Shown in pieces: positions 30,976 through 36,607 of a stretch of DNA of 36,607 nucleotides. Position numbers and translations under genes: made by a program. Where the stretch lies: positions 1-36,607 of the forward strand of contig NZ_BOQP01000033.1 of NCBI RefSeq assembly GCF_018332715.1, written 5' to 3'. The DNA is from Winogradskya consettensis (GTDB taxonomy: Bacteria > Actinomycetota > Actinomycetes > Mycobacteriales > Micromonosporaceae). How positions within the stretch are numbered: the stretch's first letter is position 1; the number at the start of each line of letters is the position of its first letter. The notes beneath the pieces are model-generated. The model searched no databases. It worked only from the letters and a program-made list of their open reading frames with translations, and had not been told where the DNA came from.

Positions 30976-33405
30976 ATGCGTACCGCAACGGACACCTCGC
31001 CCATCGGCAGGCACACCGTCGGCAATGCTCTCGTACTGCACGCACGGGACAAGATCAGTCCCGAGGCACAGTCGCTCGCCCTCACCGTGGTGGAGGACGA
31101 CGAGAACGACATTGTCGTCCTCGACCTGCACGATGACCTGCCTGTGGGCATCTGGGAGTCCGTTGCCGCGGCGCTGCCCCGACGGCGCCGGGGCATCCGT
31201 TTGGTCGTCTGCGGCACCGGGCAGGACACGTCCGTCCTGGCCGGACAGTGGATCTCCGACCGGCTCGGCCGCCCGGTCGTGGCGCCCTACGGGCAACTGA
31301 TCCGGGGAACGTCCGGCGCGTTGTTCGTGCACGCGACCGAGGGCAGCGGGTGGGTCCGCTACAGCCGTGGGCGGCCGCCGAGCTGGGAGGCGAAGCGGTA
31401 CCCCCAGCCGGTCTGGGACGAGGCCGCGACCGACGCATTGCCCACCAGCGCGAACGGCATGGTCGAGCCGCTGCCCGGCGGGGTCTGGATCCGCGACACC
31501 CGCGACGAGGCGGCGCTGCGTGAGCACTGGCAGTGGCTGGCCTCCGCCATGCCCTGCCAGCCGGAGGCGTTCACCGTCGTCCTGGGCTGCCCCGGCACGC
31601 CACCGCTGGCCCTCGACGACATCGCCCGCTTCTGGCACGAGCTGGTCGACCTGGGCCGGGACCACGCGCGCTTCATCCAGTACGGACCCGTGGCGCTCCC
31701 CGAGGGTGAGTCGCTCGGGCAGGCGCTCGCCGATCTGCTCGGCACGCCGGTCGTCTGCTTCACCGGGGTGCCCGTGGGCCGCCCGGAACGCCCCCGGATG
31801 CACACCGTCGCCCCGGACGGGCGCCTCGGCTGGCAGGTCTACGCCCGCGAGCTGGGCTACACGCCCCGCGCCCGGCCCACCGTGGCGGCCGAGGTGCCCC
31901 GGGTCATCAGCTACCAGGCCCCGGAGATCCTCGGCGACGAGATCTCCCCGCTGATCTTCCGATACGCCGACGACGCGGTGGTGGAGATCCTTCAATCAGG
32001 CCTCTGGGTACGCCCGGCCGAGCCGCCCCGCCACGCCGAGCGGATCCGCGCCCGCACCGCCGACCCCGCGGTCCACGCCGTCGTGATCGAGGACGGTCAG
32101 CCCGCTCGCATGACCCGGCTCCGCGAGCTGGCCGACGACCTGGTCGCCCGGCTCGACCAGGCCACCCGCGAACGAAGCACGCTGCAGCTCGCCTCCGCGG
32201 TGGTGGTGACCACGCGCAACTCCGCGCCCGCGGGCGGCACGATCGCGGACGGCCTCACGCACAGCTTCACGCTGGCCTCCCTCACGGAGACGCCCGCTCC
32301 GGCCTCGTTCGCGGTCGCGACCGAGCTGCCGGTCTCCGTGCCGTCGCCGGCTGTCCTGCCCAGCCGCCGGTTGGCTCAGGCGGTGCCGGCCATCGCCGTG
32401 CCGGTCGTGACACCGGACCTCGCCGTGGTGCCACCCTGGGCCGAGCCCGCGCCCGACCTGCCGACCCGCGCCGGCACCACGCCGAGGATCAGCCCCCGCG
32501 CGGCTGAGGCACCCGTCCTGCCACCCTCCGACGCCGCACGCGTCCTCGCCGCCGTGGAACAGGTTCTCCTGCGGCCTCCGTCCGGCCTTTCGTCCGGGCC
32601 CAAGCACCTCTCGCACGGGGAGCCGCGGCTGTTGCGCTTCCAGGAGCTGCCCGAAGGCGGCTCGCTCGGCGTGACCGATCCGGGCGAGTTGGACGAGGAG
32701 CGTGCGTGGCTGCAGGACGCCCTGCGGCACGAGTTCGACCTGGCGGCCAGTTCGGTGTCCCGGATCCTCGCGGAATACCCCGGTTACTCGGCCGGGTCCG
32801 ACACGATGGCGGACGCGGTTGCCGTACGCCTGTATCTGTCCGCGGTGGGTGACGGGGTCGACGACGCCCTCCGCGAAGGGGTTTCCGAAGGTCCACAGGT
32901 GCCGTTCGCCCGGTGCGTCAGCGGCGGCCTGGTCCGGCTGCCGAGCCACCGGGGCGCGACCATGCAGGTCTCGGACCTCTGCGCGGCCGACCTGCGCCGG
33001 GTCCGCGAGCGTCAGGTGCTGCGCGAGCGCGGTTTCACCCATGCGCTGATCGACCCGCCCGCCGGCCTGCCCGGCGGCGTCGACGTGCTGATCTGGTCGA
33101 TGACGGGGCGGCGTACGCGGCTGCTCGAACCCGACGACGAGCACCGCGCCGAATCGCGGGTGGTGTTCCTGCCGGGCACCAGTTTCAAGGTGCTCGACGT
33201 CGTGGAGCCCGGCGAGGGCACCCGCGGCCTGTTGCTGCTGCGCGAGCTGGCCGCCGATGAGCCGATCGCCGACAAGGTTCCCTTCGACGATCTGGCCCTG
33301 GGCGCCCTGCACCGCGCGATCGAGCAGGCCCGCACCTCGGGCCTGCGCGCCCAGGTCGGCCGGCTGGCAGCCGAACGCTTCCTCGCCGTGCCCGGGGTCT
33401 CCTAA
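30976..33405 (+). CDS. Protein with degenerate ART-like C-terminal domain, paralogue B (809 aa)
   Basis: The start ATG (30976) is 4 nt after the LuxR-type stop. It aligns with paralogue A over both ends: HTVGNALVLHA..., LPRRRRGIRLV, PLPGGVWI, FVQYG/FIQYG, GTxVVCxTGVPVG and GYTPR in the N-terminal ~310 residues; FDxxASSVSRI, VAVRLYLS, VPFARC and VLxWSMTxRR in the C-terminal ~220. The central linker is shorter (~430-570). H52 (LDLHDD) and C79 (LVVCG) could correspond to a caspase-like His-Cys pair, while A has only the Cys. In the ART-like part R659 is kept (LPSHRGATM) but AESRVVFLPGT has R728 in place of the catalytic Glu, as in A. Its gene end overlaps the kinase gene by 4 nt. It is probably non-enzymatic; its role is unknown. 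Confidence 0.88.
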   Translation: MRTATDTSPIGRHTVGNALVLHARDKISPEAQSLALTVVEDDENDIVVLDLHDDLPVGIWESVAAALPRRRRGIRLVVCGTGQDTSVLAGQWISDRLGRPVVAPYGQLIRGTSGALFVHATEGSGWVRYSRGRPPSWEAKRYPQPVWDEAATDALPTSANGMVEPLPGGVWIRDTRDEAALREHWQWLASAMPCQPEAFTVVLGCPGTPPLALDDIARFWHELVDLGRDHARFIQYGPVALPEGESLGQALADLLGTPVVCFTGVPVGRPERPRMHTVAPDGRLGWQVYARELGYTPRARPTVAAEVPRVISYQAPEILGDEISPLIFRYADDAVVEILQSGLWVRPAEPPRHAERIRARTADPAVHAVVIEDGQPARMTRLRELADDLVARLDQATRERSTLQLASAVVVTTRNSAPAGGTIADGLTHSFTLASLTETPAPASFAVATELPVSVPSPAVLPSRRLAQAVPAIAVPVVTPDLAVVPPWAEPAPDLPTRAGTTPRISPRAAEAPVLPPSDAARVLAAVEQVLLRPPSGLSSGPKHLSHGEPRLLRFQELPEGGSLGVTDPGELDEERAWLQDALRHEFDLAASSVSRILAEYPGYSAGSDTMADAVAVRLYLSAVGDGVDDALREGVSEGPQVPFARCVSGGLVRLPSHRGATMQVSDLCAADLRRVRERQVLRERGFTHALIDPPAGLPGGVDVLIWSMTGRRTRLLEPDDEHRAESRVVFLPGTSFKVLDVVEPGEGTRGLLLLRELAADEPIADKVPFDDLALGALHRAIEQARTSGLRAQVGRLAAERFLAVPGVS

Positions 33406-34133
33406 CCGAGCATCGCTCCCGCCTCGCGTCTTTGCTGTGGACAGGGCCGCAGCAGGCCCTCGATGATCGGGCGCAGCACCGGCGGCGGCCCGTCGTAGTG
33501 ATGACTTCCGGTCACGGCCGCATACAGGGTCATGCCCAGCGCGTAGAGGTCGGACTCGGGGGAGTAGACCCCGTCCCGGATGATCTCCGGGGCCAGGTAC
33601 GGGTAGCTGCCGGCGACGACCCCGGGCGATCCCGTACGCCGCGGAGCCGACGTGAGCCCGAAGTCCACCAGCACGACCCGCCCGTCCGGCCCGCGCAGCA
33701 CATTGGCCGGTTTGACGTCACCGTGCACCAGCCCGAGCTCGTGCACGGCGCGCAGCGCGGCCAGCACCTGCCCGCCGACGTCGAGCGCCTCCCGCTCGGT
33801 CAGCGGTGGATCGGCGCCGAGCGTCCGACCCGCAACCAGCTCCAGGACCAGCCAGTCCCGCCCGGTGACCGGGTCCGGTACGAAGTCCACCAGCTCGACG
33901 ACGCCCTGGTGCCGGATCCGGGTCAGCGCACCCGCCTCCCGGGCGCTGGCACCCGGATACGGCGCCAGGATGCGGGGAACCTCCTTGACGGCCACCTCGC
34001 GGACCACATGCTCATCCCGCCCGATCCGCACCTGCCCACTGCGCCCGGTGCCGAGCAGCGCCCCCAGCCGGTAACGCCCCGCCACGAGCATGTCGTCGAC
34101 GCCGATGTGTTCTGTCGCGGTAGTAGTTTCCAT
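33402..34133 (-). CDS. Minimal Ser/Thr protein kinase (243 aa)
   Basis: This Hanks-type kinase consists almost only of the catalytic domain. Motifs: G-loop LGTGRSGQVRIG (28-38), VAVK with K50, HGDVKPAN (137-144; HGD in place of HRD), DFG (157-159), APE (181-183), and the closing CPQQRREAGAML that matches the DPxxRPxAxxML end of the domain. No TM segment or PASTA or other sensor domain follows, so it is a soluble cytosolic kinase. Having Gly in HRD means it is a non-RD kinase that may not need activation-loop phosphorylation. The ATG at 34133 has no Shine-Dalgarno. It converges on paralogue B and diverges from the TetR gene 81 nt away. Confidence 0.95.
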   Translation of the reverse strand: METTTATEHIGVDDMLVAGRYRLGALLGTGRSGQVRIGRDEHVVREVAVKEVPRILAPYPGASAREAGALTRIRHQGVVELVDFVPDPVTGRDWLVLELVAGRTLGADPPLTEREALDVGGQVLAALRAVHELGLVHGDVKPANVLRGPDGRVVLVDFGLTSAPRRTGSPGVVAGSYPYLAPEIIRDGVYSPESDLYALGMTLYAAVTGSHHYDGPPPVLRPIIEGLLRPCPQQRREAGAMLG

Positions 34134-34201
34134 GTATTCACAGTGGGTGAGCGGGCCGTGGCCAGCATCCGTCAGGTAACTGGCTTTCGGTTCCGGGAAG
34201 G

Positions 34202-34207
34202 TAGCGT
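34202..34207 (+). promoter_or_regulatory. Candidate -10 element TAGCGT for the TetR gene (possible leaderless mRNA)
   Basis: TAGCGT fits the actinobacterial TANNNT -10 pattern and ends 7 nt before the ATG at 34215, the spacing expected for a leaderless transcript. No Shine-Dalgarno precedes the start, which supports this. Confidence 0.45.
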
Positions 34208-34214
34208 CTGCGGC

Positions 34215-34808
34215 ATGACAACCGGCGGCCTTCGTGATCGTTTTCGGGCACAGATGCGACAAGAGGTCAAGGGCGCAGCCCTGCGTCAACTCTCCGAAGG
34301 CGGTCCCGCTGCCCTCTCCCTGAATGCGATCGCCAAGGAACTGGGCGTCTCCGGCCCGGCGCTCTACCGCTACTTCGCCAGCCGCGACGCCCTCCTGACC
34401 GAGCTGATCCTCGACGCGTACGCCGACCTCGCACTCGCCCTGGAAGGCGCCCCGCCCACCCTGGCGGACCACGCGGCGGCCTACCGGGCCTGGGCCCTGG
34501 CCGAACCGCACCGCTACCGGCTGCTGTTCAGCGCACCCCTGCCCGGCTACGACCCCCACGACCAGAGCCTCGTCGCCGCGGCCCACCGCGCCATGACCAG
34601 CCTGCTGACCGTCACCGAGCCGCATTCCCCGGTCCCCGGCCCGCTGGCCGCCCAGCTGTCCACATGGTCCGGTGCGGAACCGGCGGTGGCGCTGCACGCG
34701 GTGACGGCGTGGAGCCGGCTGCACGGCTTCGTCACCCTCGAGATCGAGGGCAACTACGCCTCCATGGGCCTCGACCCCGACGAGCTCTTCCGCACCTTCG
34801 ATCTCTAG
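34215..34808 (+). CDS. TetR/AcrR-family transcriptional regulator (197 aa)
   Basis: Residues ~12-60 form the TetR helix-turn-helix (AALRQLSEGGPAALSLNAIAKELGVSGPALYRYFASRDALLTELI). The C-terminal ligand domain has YRAWALAEPHRYRLLFSAPLPG, typical of the WHG-type TetR subgroup. It probably acts as a dimeric repressor, with a small-molecule ligand that cannot be guessed. It is transcribed away from the kinase, and its stop overlaps the end of the broken S66 peptidase gene by 4 nt. Confidence 0.95.
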   Translation: MTTGGLRDRFRAQMRQEVKGAALRQLSEGGPAALSLNAIAKELGVSGPALYRYFASRDALLTELILDAYADLALALEGAPPTLADHAAAYRAWALAEPHRYRLLFSAPLPGYDPHDQSLVAAAHRAMTSLLTVTEPHSPVPGPLAAQLSTWSGAEPAVALHAVTAWSRLHGFVTLEIEGNYASMGLDPDELFRTFDL

Positions 34809-35617
34809 AAGTGCGCGGTGATCCGCCGAGCGGGCCCGTTCACCGTCACCTTGCCGCCGTACGGCAGCACCCACTGCGGATCCGTGTGCCCGAAATCGAC
34901 GCTGAACTCGATCATCGCCCCGGGGTTGTAGGTCTCGAAGGCCTTGAGCACGGCCGCGTGCTGCTCCTCCCGATAGACCTCGCGCTCGTCGCGTGGTTTC
35001 GGGTTGAAAAGCGCCGTCCCCTTGGCGGTGGCGACGAGCACGGCCGGGAACTGCTCCAGCAACCCCCGCTCCCCGAAGTCACGCAGCACCCGGAAAAACC
35101 TTGGTGGCGGAGGGCAACTCCTCCGACGTCTCCATCAGCAACACACACCCGGCGTAATCCTCCACCGGCCGAACCCACCGGCTCGCCGCCGCGGTCGCAT
35201 GCATGACCTCCAAGCTCTCACCCCAGGTCGGTGCGGGACAACCCGGTCCGCCCGATGCCAGACCCGCCCCGCTCTCGAACAGCGCGGCCCGCAGCGACCG
35301 CTCCACGATGTCCTCAACACCGCCACCCCGTCCGAGCTGCACCATCGTCGACAGCCCGTGATAGCTGGCCACCCCGTGATACCAGAGCCAGTTGTGCAGA
35401 TTCGTGTTGTCGGAATGTCCGAAGAACGGCTCAGATCGGCAGCCCGCTCCTGAGCAGACGCCGCCCGCCGCGTGGTCGGGAACTCCACCGGCTCCACCCC
35501 GAAAAGCTCTCGCAGCCGCCGCAACCCCTGCTCATGCACGGCAGGAAAAACTTCCGGCGCGGCGAACGACGGCGAAAGCACAGCCACCCGATCACCGGGC
35601 GAAAGCTTGGGAGGCAT
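34805..35617 (-). pseudogene. Broken S66 LD-carboxypeptidase (LdcA/MccF-like)
   Basis: Three frame segments on the minus strand belong to one S66 peptidase. The first is the N-terminus MPPKLSPGDRVAVLSPSFAAP from the ATG at 35617. The middle contains the nucleophile segment FFGHSDNTNLHNW and the acidic VLLMETSEELPSATK. The C-terminus has the catalytic-His segment DFGHTDPQWVLPYGG. Two lesions separate them: an internal deletion of about 40-50 codons near 35428-35437 (between AADL and FFGHSDN) that also shifts the frame, and one extra base in a run of five A on the plus strand at 35094-35098. Intact family members are ~1 kb; this locus is 813 bp. S66 enzymes cleave LD-linked murein peptides or confer microcin C resistance. 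Because of the deletion it is not merely a sequencing slip. Confidence 0.85.
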
Positions 35618-35656
35618 CAAAACGAAGGTCGCATCCCAGAATCCAACCAGCCCCAC

Positions 35657-36577
35657 TTACCGCCACCACTCAGCCTCGCGAATCGGCCGCAGCGTGACCC
35701 CGAACGTCCCCGCGAACCACCGGGCGAGCTGGGTCTCGATGACAAGGTGCTCACTGGCCGCATGCGACACCCCGATGAGCGTCATACCCGTCGTGGCCGC
35801 AAATCGTTCCACCTCTGCGAACTTACGGCGACCGTAGTCACCCTCGATCCGTACGTGCAGCTCCCCGGTCAGATAGGCGTGCGCGCCGAGCCGTTCCGCC
35901 ACAGCCATTTGATCAACGTGGTCGCCGATTCCGCCCACCACCGCGACCCGCGTGATCTCCTCGCGCGCCGCCCCCTCCACCTCGACAAGACTCACCCCGA
36001 ACAACTCGGACGCGTGGTGCACAAGCCGGTCGCTGGTCGTGGGCGCGATGTCGGCAAGGAACCCGGCATGACCGTCGCCGTACGGCCAGAACCGCCCCAC
36101 CACGCTGCCGTCCAGCGCCTCGACAATGGCCGCGGCAGTACCGACCTCGAGCGAGATGTCCATCGGCGCGTGGCACGAATACATTGAGAGCCCGCGGGCG
36201 GCGATGGCCTGCAACTGCTCCTCAGCGATCGGTACGAACCCCTCGGCCCACACGTCATGCACGGGCGACCCGTTGCGTACGTCGATCGGATGGTGCGTGA
36301 TCAACAAGTCCCCGGCCCGGGCAACCGCCAGCCACGCGTCCAGCACGTGCGCCGAAGGCAGACACGCTCCGTAAACAGCCCCCACCGACTCAAGCCCACG
36401 CCGCATCAGCCCGTTGAACCGCTGGCTGAACCCCGGCTCCACGAACCCCCGCCAGTCGAATCCCACTTCGTCGAACACCCGCGGCACATGCCGGCTCATC
36501 GCAGTGTCGGGGCCGGCCGCGTCAAGGTCGAAGAGCGCATCCAGCTCCGCGGTGACGTGATCGAGTCTGATCGCCAT
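35657..36577 (-). CDS. Nif3-like dinuclear metal-centre protein (DUF34), 306 aa
   Basis: Nif3/DUF34 proteins are widespread hexameric barrels with a two-metal site and no settled biochemical role (a GTP cyclohydrolase type I relation has been suggested). The metal ligands are visible: ITHHPID (H95, H96), YSCHAPMD (H136, D140), and near the C-terminus VSHAASEH (H272, E276). TGELHV precedes the last block as in the family. The ATG at 36577 lies close to the right edge. The gene is upstream of, and likely co-transcribed with, the broken S66 peptidase, 39 nt away. Confidence 0.95.
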   Translation of the reverse strand: MAIRLDHVTAELDALFDLDAAGPDTAMSRHVPRVFDEVGFDWRGFVEPGFSQRFNGLMRRGLESVGAVYGACLPSAHVLDAWLAVARAGDLLITHHPIDVRNGSPVHDVWAEGFVPIAEEQLQAIAARGLSMYSCHAPMDISLEVGTAAAIVEALDGSVVGRFWPYGDGHAGFLADIAPTTSDRLVHHASELFGVSLVEVEGAAREEITRVAVVGGIGDHVDQMAVAERLGAHAYLTGELHVRIEGDYGRRKFAEVERFAATTGMTLIGVSHAASEHLVIETQLARWFAGTFGVTLRPIREAEWWR

Positions 36578-36583
36578 TGACGC

Positions 36584-36589
36584 ACCCTA
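36584..36589 (-). promoter_or_regulatory. Candidate -10 element TAGGGT for the Nif3-like gene (possible leaderless mRNA)
   Basis: Read on the minus strand, TAGGGT fits TANNNT and ends 6 nt before the ATG at 36577. There is no Shine-Dalgarno. The -35 region would be outside the window. Confidence 0.4.
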
Positions 36590-36607
36590 GTACGGCAGCC
36601 GCCGTTC

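Noticed and set aside
34805..35372. Two separate small genes (94 and 97 aa) on the minus strand
   Set aside because: They are consecutive pieces of one S66 peptidase split by a one-base insertion, so they are described as a pseudogene.
1..36607. CRISPR arrays, tRNA or rRNA genes, IS elements or prophage
   Set aside because: No regularly spaced short palindromic repeats, tRNA-like cloverleafs, transposase motifs or terminal inverted repeats were seen. All repeats found lie inside coding tails or promoter regions.

Overview
The window is GC-rich, uses many GTG starts, has tightly packed genes with ATGA-type overlaps, and carries a type VII secretion (T7SS/ESX) locus, AfsR/SARP regulators and candidate leaderless promoters. 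This points to a mycelial actinobacterium. Actinoplanes or a close relative in the Micromonosporaceae is my best guess, but the genus is inference.

Layout. (1) Positions 1-2717, leftward: a short operon with a YbaB/EbfC-like protein, a 407-aa WXG100-like protein with a repetitive tail, and the first 354 codons of a CpnT-type (WXG100-like) protein that runs off the left edge and may be a toxin. (2) Positions 2718-3038: a divergent control region with GAAG direct repeats at about one helical turn. (3) Positions 3039-23825, rightward: the T7SS core. It holds two WXG100 proteins (both with W-x-G and YxxxE), a helical likely substrate, a 1662-residue WXG-headed Pro/Gly-rich repeat protein, a small charged protein, EccC (three ATPase modules), EccD (ubiquitin-like plus 11 TM), EccB, an 1111-aa protein with a degenerate ADP-ribosyltransferase (ART)-like C-terminus, an EccA-type AAA+ ATPase whose N-terminus is a right-handed beta-helix, and a second YbaB-like protein. 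No mycosin (MycP) or EccE is visible. (4) Positions 23812-29500, leftward: two tandem AfsR/SARP-type regulators with STAND-like ATPase domains. (5) Positions 29839-33405, rightward: a small helical protein, a LuxR/NarL-type regulator with a pseudo-receiver, and a second copy (809 aa) of the ART-like protein. (6) Positions 33402-36577: a minimal Ser/Thr kinase (leftward), a TetR regulator (rightward), a broken S66 LD-carboxypeptidase (leftward) and a Nif3-like protein (leftward).

How it fits together. EccB/C/D would form the membrane channel and EccA would act on substrates in the cytosol. The WXG100 pair, the 276-aa, 407-aa and 1662-aa proteins and the CpnT-like protein are candidate substrates. 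The two ART-like paralogues, each placed in a T7SS or regulatory operon, are the most unusual part. They combine an N-terminal module that resembles segments of giant actinobacterial secreted proteins with an ART fold lacking the catalytic Glu, which suggests a binding or scaffold role. Phased GAAG/TGAAG repeats lie upstream of both rightward operons, and together with the SARPs encoded between them they suggest a shared regulator.
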